Source: Jejuia sp040720935 (GTDB lineage: Bacteria > Bacteroidota > Bacteroidia > Flavobacteriales > Flavobacteriaceae). From it: a stretch of DNA of 64,000 nucleotides. Where the stretch lies: contig NZ_JBFDAE010000009.1 of NCBI RefSeq assembly GCF_040720935.1, positions 132,013 to 196,012 on the forward strand. The letters run 5' to 3'. Positions 53,369 to 63,718 of this stretch are shown here, piece by piece. How positions within the stretch are numbered: the stretch's first letter is position 1; every line of letters starts with the position of its first letter. Below the pieces are notes generated by a model that worked only from the letters and a program-made list of their open reading frames with translations, made no database searches and was not told the origin of the DNA. The position numbers and the translations under genes were made by a program.

Positions 53369-53968
53369 TTAAAACTTTAACTTCAGTTGTTCTGGTAATA
53401 ATCTAAACGATTTTCTGTGGTATTTTGTAATACCATATGTCCTAATGGCCTCTCTATGTTCTTTTGTTGGATAGCCTTTGTTTTGTTTCCAGTTATACAT
53501 TGGGAATTCCTCATGAATCCTATTCATATAAGCATCACGAGACGTTTTTGCCAAAATAGATGCCGCGGCAATACTTAAAAATTTGCTATCTCCTTTTATG
53601 ATGGTTTCATGCGGTATTTTGAGATAAGGTTTAAATCTATTGCCATCTACAATAATAAATCCTGGCTTAGGATTTAACTTTTCTATAGCTTGGTGCATCG
53701 CTAAAATGGAAGCATTCAAAATATTTATCTCGTCAATTTCCTCTTGAAACACGTGTGAAAACGCAAAAGTTACCGCTTCATTTTCAATAATGGGCTTTAA
53801 CACATCACGTTTTAACTCGCTTAATTGCTTAGAGTCGTTCAGTATAGCGTTCTTAAAAGTATCAGGTAGAATTACGGCGGCAGCGGTAACAGGACCGGCT
53901 AAACAACCTCGGCCAGCTTCGTCTGTGCCGCATTCGTAGGCGTATTCCGTTTTTTTTATCTTAAGCAT
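53369..53968 (-). CDS. rnhB: Ribonuclease HII
   Basis: A 199-residue enzyme removing ribonucleotides from DNA/RNA hybrids. The active-site carboxylates are visible in GTDEAGRGCLAGPV (D16, E17), IIVDGNRF (about D98) and KTSRDAYM (about D146). Standard length. Confidence 0.98.
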   Translation of the reverse strand: MLKIKKTEYAYECGTDEAGRGCLAGPVTAAAVILPDTFKNAILNDSKQLSELKRDVLKPIIENEAVTFAFSHVFQEEIDEINILNASILAMHQAIEKLNPKPGFIIVDGNRFKPYLKIPHETIIKGDSKFLSIAAASILAKTSRDAYMNRIHEEFPMYNWKQNKGYPTKEHREAIRTYGITKYHRKSFRLLPEQLKLKF

Positions 53969-54059
53969 GCGTCAAAAGTATAAAAATAGACACAAATCAA
54001 AAATATTATGCATACATAGTATTTTTTAAGTTTTTTATGAGGAATATTCAATTTGCATT

Positions 54060-54087
54060 GCGGAATAATTACATATTCCGCTTTTTT
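54060..54087 (+). terminator. Terminator-like hairpin in the susC leader
   Basis: GCGGAATA pairs perfectly with TATTCCGC around a 6-base loop, followed by six T. No plus-strand gene lies upstream (rnhB points away), so this would end a short leader or small RNA 157 bases before susC. Confidence 0.6.
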
Positions 54088-54243
54088 ATTAAACTTTCAC
54101 TAATAGATTAAAGCTATTTCTAATAAAATTCAATGATTTAAATGTTAAAAATTCATTTTAAATAATAACTTTTAAACTAATTCTTTGTTTCTTTAAGATA
54201 ATATTAAGAAATTCGTCAAAGACTAACTCAAATAATTATTTAT

Positions 54244-57200
54244 ATGAAATTAAAGTTGACCTGGTTGATGACGTTTTTACTGGCGTTTTCAATTCAATTG
54301 TCCAATGCTCAAGAAAACCGGGTTACGGGAACAATTACAGATGCAAATGGTTTGCCATTAGACGGTGTGACCGTTATTATTGATGGTACCCGTAGAGGTG
54401 TAGTTTCAGATTTTGACGGAAACTATACCATTAATGCCAAATCTGGCGAGACACTAAAATTTAGTTTTATCGGTATGGAAACGCAACTGGTTACGGTGGG
54501 TGATAGTAATACCATAAACGTAACTTTAAAAGAAGATCTTGAAAGTTTAGATACCGTAGTAATTACTGGGTATCAAAACGTAAAGCGAGAGCTTTTTACA
54601 GGCGCATCGCAAACCATTAAGGCTGAAGAAATTAAGCTAGATGGTGTTGCAGATATCTCCAGGGCTTTAGAGGGTAGGGCAGCTGGTGTAAGTGTGCAAA
54701 ACGTTACCGGAACTTTTGGGGCAGCGCCTAGAATTACCATTCGTGGTTCATCTTCTATATTAGGAGACACTAAGCCTATTTGGATTATTGATGGGGTTAT
54801 TCAGGAGGAAATTGTAAACTTATCTGTCTCAGATTTGGTTTCAGGAGATCCTGCCACACTATTAAGTTCAGCTGTTGCAGGTTTAAATGCTTCAGATATC
54901 CAGAGTTTTGAAATTCTTAGAGATGCTTCGGCTTCTGCTTTATATGGAGCACGTGCACTAAATGGTGTAATTGTAATTACTACCAAGTCTGGTAAAAAGA
55001 ATCAAAAACCTACGTTTAATTATCAATCGGAGTATGCCGTTAGAGACATCCCAAGATATACCAATTATGATTTGTTAAATTCTCAAGAAACTGTTTCTGT
55101 TTACAGAGAATTGGAATCTAAAGGGTTTTTAGATTTACCGACTTCTTTTCAAGGAAGATATGGAGGTATCTATAATATAATGTACAGAGCCATCAATAAT
55201 TTTGACGAAACTACTGGTACTTACCAATTGGAAAATACGCCAGAAGCTCGTGCAAGATTTTTACAACAATTTGAATTGGCAAATACAGATTGGTTTAAAA
55301 CCTTATTTAGAGCAACGCCTACTCAAACGCATACTGTGAGTTTTTCAAGTGGTTCTGAAACTTCTACTACTTATGCGTCTTTAGGATATTATACTGATGC
55401 TGGATGGACAGTTGCCGATAGAGTGAGAAGAATTACGGGAAATTTAAGGAATACATTTTTCTTAAACGATAACAAATTAAAGATAACCACGCAATTACAG
55501 GGTTCTATCAGAAATCAGTTAGCGCCTGGTACTTTTGCAAGACAGGAAGATGTGGTTGGTGGTTCATTTACCAGAGAGTTTGACATCAACCCATTTAGCT
55601 ACTCATTGAATACTAGTAGAGCACTAAGACCAAGGGACAATGATGGTAATTTAGAATATTCGCGTTACAATTGGGCACCCTTTAATATTTTAAATGAATT
55701 AGAGAACAATAATATAGAATTGAATGTTGCTGATATAAAGTTTCAGGGACAAGCTGAATACAAGCTCAACGATAATTTAAATTACAGCTTTTTAGGTTCT
55801 GCACGTTATGTAACATCAAACGGTGAGCATGCCATTACTGAAAATTCTAATGTTGCAGCGGCATACAGGTCTGCTGAAACTACTATTGTAAGAAATGCGA
55901 ATACCTTTTTGTTTAGTGATCCAGACACTCCTAATGCATTACCAAGAGTAGTATTACCAGTTGGAGGTATTTTAATTACCGCTAAAAATACCCTTGTTAC
56001 ATATACCTTAAGAAACACATTGGACTGGACAAAACGTTTTAACGATGATGTACACGGATTGAGAATTTATGGAGGTCAAGAGTATAGGTATACGGACCGT
56101 TCATCAAGCAGTAATACAGGATATGGTTACCAATTTACTCGTGGAGGTACAGTGTTTACAGATCCGGATATTTTAAGGAAAGCTATTTTAGAGGGTAATC
56201 CATATTTTTCTTCTCAAGAAACCAGACAAAGAGAAGCATCATTTTTCGCAAATGTAACTTATGATTATAATAAGAAATACGTATTGAATGTAACAGGTAA
56301 TTACGAAGGGTCTAATAGAGCTGGAAAATCGAGAGAGTCTAGATGGTTGCCAACATATACTATTGGTGCAAAGTGGAACATTGATAAAGAAGATTTTATT
56401 CAAAATTCAGATGTTATCTCAAGTATGGCATTCAGACCAAGTTATGGTTTAGTTGCCCTATTGGCTGATAATGCAACTAATAATTTAGCCGTATTTAGAA
56501 ATCAAATCACGGATAGATTTGATAATGATGATAGAGAAAACTTTATCAACATCGAAGATTTACAAAACAGCGAGTTGACTTGGGAAAAAACTCTAGAACT
56601 AAATTTAGGTTTGGATATTGGGTTTTTTAACAATCGCATCATGATGAATTTTGATGCCTATTTCAGAAAAGGTCTAGATTTAATAGATTTAATAAGAACT
56701 ACGGGGATTGGTGGGGAATCTATCAAACTAGGTAATAATTCTGAAATGGAAACCAATGGTATAGAGTTTCAGCTAAATACCGTAAACGTTGACACAGATA
56801 ACTTTTCTTGGAAATCTGGTTTTAATATTTCGCACTTTAACCAAAAAGTGACTTCGCTTAAGCAAGAAGCTAACGTTTTTGATTTAGTAACAGGAACTGG
56901 TAGAGGTAATGCTGTTGGCTTTCCTAAAGGTTCATTGTTTTCATTTCGGTTTGAAGGATTGGATGAATTTGGTTTACCTAAGTTCTTAACTCAAGATCCA
57001 GAGTTTGAGTCTAACGATCCTTACGCTTTGATAGATTTTCAAGATACAGAAGATGTGTTGGATTATTTAAAGCACGAAGGCTCAACAGAACCTAATTTAA
57101 CGGGAGGCCTGGCAAACAACTTTAAATATAAAAATTGGGATTTTAGTTTCTTTGTGTCATTCTCCGCAGGGAATAAAATAAGATTGGCACCAACTTATAG

Positions 57201-57612
57201 TTCACGGTATGATGACTTAAGTGTATTTCCAAGGGAATTTGTAAACCGTTGGTTATTTCCCGGAGACGAAAATATAACTAATGTTCCAGTAATACCTTCT
57301 CAAAGTGTATTGCAATCATATCAACCCAACGATTTACGTAGAGCATATAATGCCTACAATTATTCTACAGAACGAGTGGCCGATGGTGGTTTTGTAAGAA
57401 TGAAGAATATTACAGTAGGGTACACTTTAGATAAAAAAGTTACTGATAGGTTAGGTATTTCTAGTATGAGAGCAAGTTTACAAAGTACCAACCCATTTCT
57501 AATCTATTCAGATTCTAAATTGGGAGGTCAAGATCCAGAGTTTTTCAGATCTGGTGGTGTGGCTTATCCTATTTCAAGGTTATTTACGTTCTCTCTTAAT
57601 GTTGGTTTTTAA
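54244..57612 (+). CDS. SusC/RagA family TonB-linked outer membrane protein
   Basis: A 1122-residue protein: signal peptide (ending SNAQ), CarboxypepD_reg-like N-terminal domain (GTITDANGLPLDGVTVIIDG), TonB-box region (LDTVVITGYQ), plug domain (about 110-230, IRGSSSILGDTKPIWIIDGV) and a beta-barrel to the C-terminal FSLNVGF. It imports oligosaccharides or peptides together with the SusD protein. Neighbours (a metallopeptidase and DUF4302) point to a peptide or glycopeptide substrate rather than a simple polysaccharide; that is inference. Confidence 0.96.
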   Translation: MKLKLTWLMTFLLAFSIQLSNAQENRVTGTITDANGLPLDGVTVIIDGTRRGVVSDFDGNYTINAKSGETLKFSFIGMETQLVTVGDSNTINVTLKEDLESLDTVVITGYQNVKRELFTGASQTIKAEEIKLDGVADISRALEGRAAGVSVQNVTGTFGAAPRITIRGSSSILGDTKPIWIIDGVIQEEIVNLSVSDLVSGDPATLLSSAVAGLNASDIQSFEILRDASASALYGARALNGVIVITTKSGKKNQKPTFNYQSEYAVRDIPRYTNYDLLNSQETVSVYRELESKGFLDLPTSFQGRYGGIYNIMYRAINNFDETTGTYQLENTPEARARFLQQFELANTDWFKTLFRATPTQTHTVSFSSGSETSTTYASLGYYTDAGWTVADRVRRITGNLRNTFFLNDNKLKITTQLQGSIRNQLAPGTFARQEDVVGGSFTREFDINPFSYSLNTSRALRPRDNDGNLEYSRYNWAPFNILNELENNNIELNVADIKFQGQAEYKLNDNLNYSFLGSARYVTSNGEHAITENSNVAAAYRSAETTIVRNANTFLFSDPDTPNALPRVVLPVGGILITAKNTLVTYTLRNTLDWTKRFNDDVHGLRIYGGQEYRYTDRSSSSNTGYGYQFTRGGTVFTDPDILRKAILEGNPYFSSQETRQREASFFANVTYDYNKKYVLNVTGNYEGSNRAGKSRESRWLPTYTIGAKWNIDKEDFIQNSDVISSMAFRPSYGLVALLADNATNNLAVFRNQITDRFDNDDRENFINIEDLQNSELTWEKTLELNLGLDIGFFNNRIMMNFDAYFRKGLDLIDLIRTTGIGGESIKLGNNSEMETNGIEFQLNTVNVDTDNFSWKSGFNISHFNQKVTSLKQEANVFDLVTGTGRGNAVGFPKGSLFSFRFEGLDEFGLPKFLTQDPEFESNDPYALIDFQDTEDVLDYLKHEGSTEPNLTGGLANNFKYKNWDFSFFVSFSAGNKIRLAPTYSSRYDDLSVFPREFVNRWLFPGDENITNVPVIPSQSVLQSYQPNDLRRAYNAYNYSTERVADGGFVRMKNITVGYTLDKKVTDRLGISSMRASLQSTNPFLIYSDSKLGGQDPEFFRSGGVAYPISRLFTFSLNVGF

Positions 57613-57615
57613 TAA

Positions 57616-59118
57616 ATGAATACTATGAAAAAAATAAATTTTAATTTAATTAAACTTCTGGTTTTTGTTTTATTAGTGTCGTCGTGTAACGATATTTTAG
57701 ATGAAACGCCAGACAATAGAACAACAATAGATTCTGCTGAAAAAATAGGCGAATTATTGGTAGGGGCTTATCCAGATGCTGCTTATGTTCCTTTCTTGGA
57801 GCCCATGAGCGATAATGCTGATGATAAAGGGCCTAGTGCCGAAAATATTAGAGTCAATGAAGAGATGTATTTTTGGAATGACATTAACGATACAGATACA
57901 GAAACGCCTACATATTACTGGAATAGAGCATATAAAGCGATTGCACAGGCTAATCAAGCTCTAGCTTCAATAGAAGAATTAGGTGGGGGTGAGGCATTAA
58001 ATCATCTAAAAGGTGAAGCTCTAATTTGTCGTGCATATGCACATTATATGTTGGTTAATATATTTTCTAAAGCTTATAATCCATCTACTGCAGGTTCAGA
58101 CTTGGGTATACCTTATGTTACAGAGCCTGAAACAGTTTTGTTGGGAGATTATGAAAGAGGTACTGTAGAAAATGTATATGCAAATATTCGAGAAGATTTA
58201 GAAGTTGGCCTACCTTTAATTAAAGATGATTATGATGTGCCAGCCTTTCATTTCACTAAAAGAGCAGCACATGCCTTTGCATCTCGTTTTTACCTTAATA
58301 CTGCCGAATGGCAAAAAGTTATAGATCATAGTACTTTAGCTTTAGGTGTTGGAGATGCAAGCGTTCTTAGAGATTGGGAAAACGAATATAGACCAAGAAC
58401 CTACTCAGAACAACAATTAAGATTTGCTTCTTCTACACAAGAACCTGCTAATCTACTATTGGTATCTGCTGTATCTATTTATTCAGTTAATGCTTACGCC
58501 ACATCGAGATACCAGTTAAGCGAAGCCTTAGTGGATGTGATTTTTCCAGCGGCGAATGGAACCGGGCAACCTTGGTCCTATGTTATTTATGGAAGTGGGG
58601 ATTTGGTTAACAATATTCCTAAATTTCAAGACTTTTTTAAAGTTACAAACCAGGCTGCAAACATTGGTACTTACTATACAGGATATGTGCTATTTTCAAC
58701 AGATGAAGCACTTTTAAACAGAGCAGAAGCTTATGCTATGTTGGGCGAATTAGATAAAGCTACAGATGATATTAACTTATCCTATTCTGTTAAAACAAGA
58801 GAGTATATTGCTGCTTTTGATGAATTAGACCCTACTGACGTGCAAACTCGTTTTGCTGTTGCCGATACTAGTTTGTACACGCCATTTTACACCATACCAA
58901 CGGAATCTCTAGCATTCGTTAATGCTGTTTTAACCATTAGAAGAACAATTTTTTATGCTGAAGGGTTAAGGTGGTTTGATAATAAACGACACAATATGGT
59001 CATAAACCATCGTGATTTTTTTGGAAATGTAGTCACATTGCCAAAAGGTGATAACAGAAGACAGTTGCAAATTCCTGAATCTGCTCAGTCTTTCGGAATT
59101 CAACAAAACCCTAGATAA
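57616..59118 (+). CDS. SusD/RagB family lipoprotein
   Basis: A 500-residue surface lipoprotein (lipobox VSSC near residue 24) with the helical TPR-like core of SusD proteins (YYWNRAYKAIAQANQALASI; GEALICRAYAHYMLVNIFSK) and the typical C-terminal LRWFDNKRHN. It forms the ligand-binding lid over SusC. The first ATG is 57616; ATG 57625 (MKKINFN) is equally plausible. Starts 3 bases after susC. Confidence 0.95.
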   Translation: MNTMKKINFNLIKLLVFVLLVSSCNDILDETPDNRTTIDSAEKIGELLVGAYPDAAYVPFLEPMSDNADDKGPSAENIRVNEEMYFWNDINDTDTETPTYYWNRAYKAIAQANQALASIEELGGGEALNHLKGEALICRAYAHYMLVNIFSKAYNPSTAGSDLGIPYVTEPETVLLGDYERGTVENVYANIREDLEVGLPLIKDDYDVPAFHFTKRAAHAFASRFYLNTAEWQKVIDHSTLALGVGDASVLRDWENEYRPRTYSEQQLRFASSTQEPANLLLVSAVSIYSVNAYATSRYQLSEALVDVIFPAANGTGQPWSYVIYGSGDLVNNIPKFQDFFKVTNQAANIGTYYTGYVLFSTDEALLNRAEAYAMLGELDKATDDINLSYSVKTREYIAAFDELDPTDVQTRFAVADTSLYTPFYTIPTESLAFVNAVLTIRRTIFYAEGLRWFDNKRHNMVINHRDFFGNVVTLPKGDNRRQLQIPESAQSFGIQQNPR

Positions 59119-59138
59119 TAAAAATAAATTTTATCAAA

Positions 59139-59993
59139 ATGAAAAAATACATATACATAGCTTTATCAAGCACAATTTTGCTGTTCGCAATATCTTGTAA
59201 TGATGGCTCTGATGCTGTTGGCGAAAGTCAAATAGATACTAATCCGCCAATTCTTAATGATTTGGATATATGGTTACGTCAAAACTTTGTGGCACCCTAT
59301 AATATAGAAGTTCTGTACAAATGGGATATTAATGATACTGATGTTGCCCGATATTTGCACCCGCCTTTAGAATCTAGTGTGCAACCAGTGGCAGAAGCTT
59401 TACAAAAAGTTTGGATAGAGCCATACACCCAAGTTGGAGGTGCAGATTTTATAAAGAAAATTGCGCCAAGACAGTTTAATTTTGTAGGTAGCTTTAATTA
59501 TAACCCAAATAGTCCTACCATAACACTTGGAGTTGCTGAGGCAGGTACTAAAATCACACTTTTTAATATTGATTTTCTTGATTTCACTAATGCAGATGAT
59601 ATTAAGAGACCTCTAAAGACAGTTCAGCATGAGTATGGGCATATCTTAAACCAGAATATTCCATTCGATATAAACTATGGATTAATTAATCCTGCTGATT
59701 ATACAGCACAATGGTTTAACCGAACGGATGAAGAAGCCAGGGAATTAGGTTATATAACAGCTTATGGATCAAGTCAGGCTGGGGAAGATTTTGTTGAAAT
59801 GGTTTCAGAAATGTTAACTAATTCTAAAGAAAACTTTGATGCTATTATAGAAAGTATCACTAGTGAAAGAGCTAAAGAAATAATACGACTTAAAGAGTCT
59901 ATGGTTGTAGAATATTACAAAGTTAATTTTAATATAGATATATACGAGCTGCAGGCTTTAACAGAAGCTGCAACATTAGAACTTGTAAATTAA
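59139..59993 (+). CDS. Zinc-binding metallopeptidase lipoprotein
   Basis: A 284-residue lipoprotein (lipobox AISC at residue 20). HEYGHILN (HExxH, 164-168) with a downstream Glu (EDFVEMVSEM) matches the putative zinc-binding metallopeptidase family (PF15890) found in SusC/SusD loci. It may trim peptides before SusC import. Third gene of the operon. Confidence 0.92.
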   Translation: MKKYIYIALSSTILLFAISCNDGSDAVGESQIDTNPPILNDLDIWLRQNFVAPYNIEVLYKWDINDTDVARYLHPPLESSVQPVAEALQKVWIEPYTQVGGADFIKKIAPRQFNFVGSFNYNPNSPTITLGVAEAGTKITLFNIDFLDFTNADDIKRPLKTVQHEYGHILNQNIPFDINYGLINPADYTAQWFNRTDEEARELGYITAYGSSQAGEDFVEMVSEMLTNSKENFDAIIESITSERAKEIIRLKESMVVEYYKVNFNIDIYELQALTEAATLELVN

Positions 59994-59998
59994 AAACT

Positions 59999-61339
59999 AT
60001 GAAAAAGATAAATATTAAATATTGGTTTGTTGGACTGCTGTTTGTGATCCTAAATTCCTGTAGCAACGTCGATAGAGCTGAGTCTGTATTTGACGAAGCC
60101 CCAGCTGATCGGGCTACTCAAAGAAATGCTGAACTTTTAAACTCGTTGTTATCTGAAACAAGTGGTTTTAAAGGGGTTTATTTCACGAAAAATGACGAAT
60201 TTGGTGGTTTTACATTCTACATGAAGTTCAATGAAGACGGTACTGTAGAAATGACATCTGATTTTGATGAAAATCTAGATATCGAGACTTCGTCATATGA
60301 TGTTAGGCTAGGGAGCGCGACAGAGTTGGTTTTCACAACAAGAAACCATATTCAAAAAGTAAGTAATCCAGAAATTACAGGATTAGTTGGTACAGGTTTT
60401 AAAGGTACTTCTGTTTTTCAATTTTTTTCAAATGATAGTGGTGTGTTAACCTTTCGTGATATCAGAAGTAGAGATACAGGGTTTCTTGTGCTAGAGCCAA
60501 CTGGGTTTTCTGATTTTGAAAGTGAAAGTATTGCTAGCGCAGAAAAGTCATTAAATAGAAGGAACGAATTTGTAGATTCTGATAGTGTTACCTCTTTCCC
60601 TTTTATGAGTGTTGATGATGGTTCTTCTGTTAAAAGATATGCCCTCAATTATGACAATATAAAATTATTTGCAAACCCAACAACACAAGCTGATGATGGA
60701 ACTGTTTCTGATGAAGAATTCGGAATCGCATTTACCGAGGATGGATTAACTATAAGTCCTGCCTTAGAGGTTAATGGTGTTTTAATTGAAGATTTTGTGT
60801 TTGACGATTCTTCAGGCTTTGAATATGTTTCTGTTGTTGATGGCGTTACTGCTAAAATAGGTTATGGTAGCACCCCAGTAACACCTCTCGATCCTTATGA
60901 TTTTGGAGTTAGAAGAAATAGAGCTTGGGTTAATTTTGAGGAACCACTTAAATCGAGCACAGCGTATCATAGTTTCTATGCAGATTATACATCGTTTTTA
61001 GAAACCACATATGGACTTACCATAGACTTTATTCTTTATAATAATTTAAATGATGGAAACGTTCCTGTGCTTTTCTTCGGAACAAATTTTGGTGCATTTT
61101 TATTTGGAGTAGATTTTGTTGTTACTGATGGTATAGTAGTAATTACTGATAACGGCCTGTCAAATGGCGTAACTCCAGGTACAAAAGCTATATTTCAACC
61201 TTTGATAGATCTTTATATGGGAGGTCCTGAAGGCTTTTACTTAAATAATACAGGTAGCTTAGAAGGTTTTGCCAATAGAACATTCTCAATGATTAATGTT
61301 GCAGATCCAACCATAGAAATAAATTATTGGGATGAGTAA
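59999..61339 (+). CDS. DUF4302 domain lipoprotein
   Basis: A 446-residue lipoprotein (lipobox NSC near residue 21) of the DUF4302 family: RATQRNAELLNSLLSETSGF, then KGVYFTKNDEFGGFTFYMKF and FTTRNHIQKVSNPE. These proteins regularly accompany the SusC-SusD-metallopeptidase set; function unknown. It is followed by a strong terminator, so it ends the operon. Confidence 0.9.
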   Translation: MKKINIKYWFVGLLFVILNSCSNVDRAESVFDEAPADRATQRNAELLNSLLSETSGFKGVYFTKNDEFGGFTFYMKFNEDGTVEMTSDFDENLDIETSSYDVRLGSATELVFTTRNHIQKVSNPEITGLVGTGFKGTSVFQFFSNDSGVLTFRDIRSRDTGFLVLEPTGFSDFESESIASAEKSLNRRNEFVDSDSVTSFPFMSVDDGSSVKRYALNYDNIKLFANPTTQADDGTVSDEEFGIAFTEDGLTISPALEVNGVLIEDFVFDDSSGFEYVSVVDGVTAKIGYGSTPVTPLDPYDFGVRRNRAWVNFEEPLKSSTAYHSFYADYTSFLETTYGLTIDFILYNNLNDGNVPVLFFGTNFGAFLFGVDFVVTDGIVVITDNGLSNGVTPGTKAIFQPLIDLYMGGPEGFYLNNTGSLEGFANRTFSMINVADPTIEINYWDE

Positions 61340-61360
61340 TTTATGGTTTAAATTATAGTA

Positions 61361-61395
61361 CAAAAAAAGTTCGTAAAAAATTACGAACTTTTTTG
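61361..61395 (+). terminator. Terminator after the SusC/SusD operon
   Basis: CAAAAAAAGTTCGTAA pairs with TTACGAACTTTTTTG with a single unpaired A; a strong terminator with T-runs. Confidence 0.92.
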
Positions 61396-61475
61396 TTTGC
61401 ATCAATTTGAATATCTAGTTAAATTTTTTAAAATAAATAATTTTCTCATTTTACAACGTTATCATATTTTGTATT

Positions 61476-61483
61476 TACATTTG
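61476..61483 (+). promoter_or_regulatory. Candidate -7 box of the porin gene
   Basis: TACATTTG fits the Bacteroidetes -7 consensus TAnnTTTG, 17 bases before the ATG. No convincing -33 TTG is seen at the right distance. Confidence 0.4.
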
Positions 61484-61500
61484 CAACGTTTTAAAATTTT

Positions 61501-63549
61501 ATGCAGAAGTTAGTTTACGTTTTATTTTGTGTGTGTTTCTCATCGGTTGTATTTGGGCAAACTATTACTGAAAAGCAGCAGCAAATCAAGGAAGCAGATA
61601 CCGTTTCAATTACTGCCCAAGATAGTATTGCCGTTAATTCCAGAGGGCAAAAACCAAAAAAAAACCTACTAGACCGATTAGATCCCGAAGGAGCCCAAGG
61701 TAAAAAAGCCAATATAAAGGACTACCTCATTATATCACATAAAAACGATACCACCCATGTTGATACTACATTAACCATCCAAAAGGAATACAAGTTCAAT
61801 TATTTAAGACGGGATAATTTCGGCTTAATGCCATTCTCAAATCTAGGGCAAACCTATAATAGCTTAACCCATAACTTCGAAAACACTCAGCTTCTACCAA
61901 GTTTTGGAGCAAGGGCAAGGCATTTCAACTACATGGAAGTTGAAGACATTTATTATTACAATGTCCCAACACCATTAACAGAATTGTTTTTTAAAACAGC
62001 CTTCGAACAAGGACAATTAGCCGACTCCTTCTTTACCGTAAACACATCACCCCAGTTTAATTTTTCAATAGCCTACAAAGGGATGCGTTCCTTAGGACAA
62101 TACCAGCACATTTTAACCAGCACAGGTAATTTTAGGTTTACTACAAATTATAAAACTAAAGATAACCGCTATCAAATGCGAGGGCATATTGTCATGCAAG
62201 ATTTGCTAAATCAAGAAAATGGCGGACTCCAGGCCGATTCCGCCGAAAATTTTGAACTAGGTGTAGACGAATTTTTAGACCGTTCCATATTAGAAGTGAA
62301 TTTTGAAAATGCGGAAAGTATCTTAAAAGGAAAGCGGTTTCACCTGGACCATAGTTATAGCTTCTTTAATAGAGTGGTTAAGAAATCACTAGCAAAAACA
62401 CTAAACGACTCAACATCAAAAAGTAAACTCGAACTTAAGCATATCATATCATTTGAAGATAAATCCTTTCAGTACGACGAGAGTAGTAGTGCAAACGCCT
62501 CCTTTTTTGGCGATGCATTTTCTAGTTCGGGCTTTAGAGATCGTGTGACACTAGAAAAATTATACAACCAGTTCGAACTGCACTATTTAAATAATGCATT
62601 GGGAGACTTTTATGTTAATGCAAGCAATACCCATTACAACTATGGTTATAATAAGGTAGTTGTGTTAACCAATAATACCGTTGTAAACAGATTAAAAGGC
62701 AATATTTATAGCACAGGCGGAAAATACCATAAATATTACAGGGGTTTTAATTTAGAAGGCGAATTAGGTGTCAATGTAACGGGAGATTTTTCGGGTAATT
62801 ACTTTAAGGCAGATGCATCATTCAATTTTACCGAAGACATTCTAGCAAAAGCGGCAATTAATCACAGTTCAAGAGCACCAAATTTTAACGCGCAGCTCTA
62901 TCAAAGTAATTATCAAAATTACAATTGGCAAAATAAATTCAATAATATAGAAACGCAACAATTGGCATTTCAAATCAAGTATAAAAAAATAGCAGACCTC
63001 ACGATAGACTATTCCACAATATCAGACCATGTTTATTTCAAGCAAGACGAAAACGAAACTGCAACACAATCCATAAAAGCGTTTCAAAACAATAAAACCA
63101 TCAGTTATTTAAGAGCCAAACTAGAAAACGAAATCAGCGTCGGGAAATTTGCACTAAACAACACCATATTATATCAAAACGTACAAGACGATAATAATGT
63201 TCTCAACGTACCTCAATTAACCACAAGGAACACCCTCTATTACAGTTCGCAAATATTTCAAAAAGCCATGTATTTGCAAACAGGAGTAACCCTAAACTAC
63301 TTCACAAAGTATTATATGGATGCATATAATCCAGTATTGGCAGAGTTTTATGTGCAAACCGACAGAGAATATGGGGGTTTCCCAAGATTAGATTTCTTCC
63401 TGAACGCCAAAATCAGGCAAACACGCATTTTTTTTAAAGCAGAACATTTCAATTCCGCGTTCACAGGCTACGATTACTATGCCGCACCAAACACACCATA
63501 TAGAGATTTCACGATAAGATTCGGAGTAGTTTGGGATTTCTTTCTGTAA
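61501..63549 (+). CDS. Putative porin
   Basis: A 682-residue outer membrane protein of the 'putative porin' family found in Bacteroidetes. Signal peptide to about residue 19 (ending VVFGQ), a Lys-rich N-terminal extension with KNLLDRLDPEGAQGKKANI, then the family core YNSLTHNFENTQLLPSFGAR, HFNYMEVEDIYYYNVPTPLT and ELFFKTAFEQGQ, and a long beta-barrel ending FGVVWDFFL with terminal hydrophobic residue. Transported molecules unknown. It is separated from the SusC/D operon by a terminator. Confidence 0.93.
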   Translation: MQKLVYVLFCVCFSSVVFGQTITEKQQQIKEADTVSITAQDSIAVNSRGQKPKKNLLDRLDPEGAQGKKANIKDYLIISHKNDTTHVDTTLTIQKEYKFNYLRRDNFGLMPFSNLGQTYNSLTHNFENTQLLPSFGARARHFNYMEVEDIYYYNVPTPLTELFFKTAFEQGQLADSFFTVNTSPQFNFSIAYKGMRSLGQYQHILTSTGNFRFTTNYKTKDNRYQMRGHIVMQDLLNQENGGLQADSAENFELGVDEFLDRSILEVNFENAESILKGKRFHLDHSYSFFNRVVKKSLAKTLNDSTSKSKLELKHIISFEDKSFQYDESSSANASFFGDAFSSSGFRDRVTLEKLYNQFELHYLNNALGDFYVNASNTHYNYGYNKVVVLTNNTVVNRLKGNIYSTGGKYHKYYRGFNLEGELGVNVTGDFSGNYFKADASFNFTEDILAKAAINHSSRAPNFNAQLYQSNYQNYNWQNKFNNIETQQLAFQIKYKKIADLTIDYSTISDHVYFKQDENETATQSIKAFQNNKTISYLRAKLENEISVGKFALNNTILYQNVQDDNNVLNVPQLTTRNTLYYSSQIFQKAMYLQTGVTLNYFTKYYMDAYNPVLAEFYVQTDREYGGFPRLDFFLNAKIRQTRIFFKAEHFNSAFTGYDYYAAPNTPYRDFTIRFGVVWDFFL

Positions 63550-63557
63550 TATGATTT

Positions 63558-63718
63558 TTAGGGCGTTCCCCAAAAAGGGTCGGGCTATCCACTATATCTT
63601 TCTGCGAAGCAGTCCCGAACCTGTTTCGGGATCTCTCCAATCAATGAACATTTTGCTAAATTATAAATTATCACATCTTAAGCTTCGCACAAAGGATGCC
63701 GTTTCTATCCCTAACGCG
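63558..63718. repeat. Structured repeat with TCCCGAACC...TTTCGGGA insertion
   Basis: Opens TTAGGGCGTTCCCC, then GGGTCGGGCTATCC and CTATATCTTTCTGC; closes GCACAAAGGATGCCG, TCTATCCCTAACGC. This set of words is a recurrent flavobacterial intergenic element known to me by pattern. A hairpin TCCCGAACC / TTTCGGGA is placed in the middle. No coding is supported between 63550 and 63943. Confidence 0.7.
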
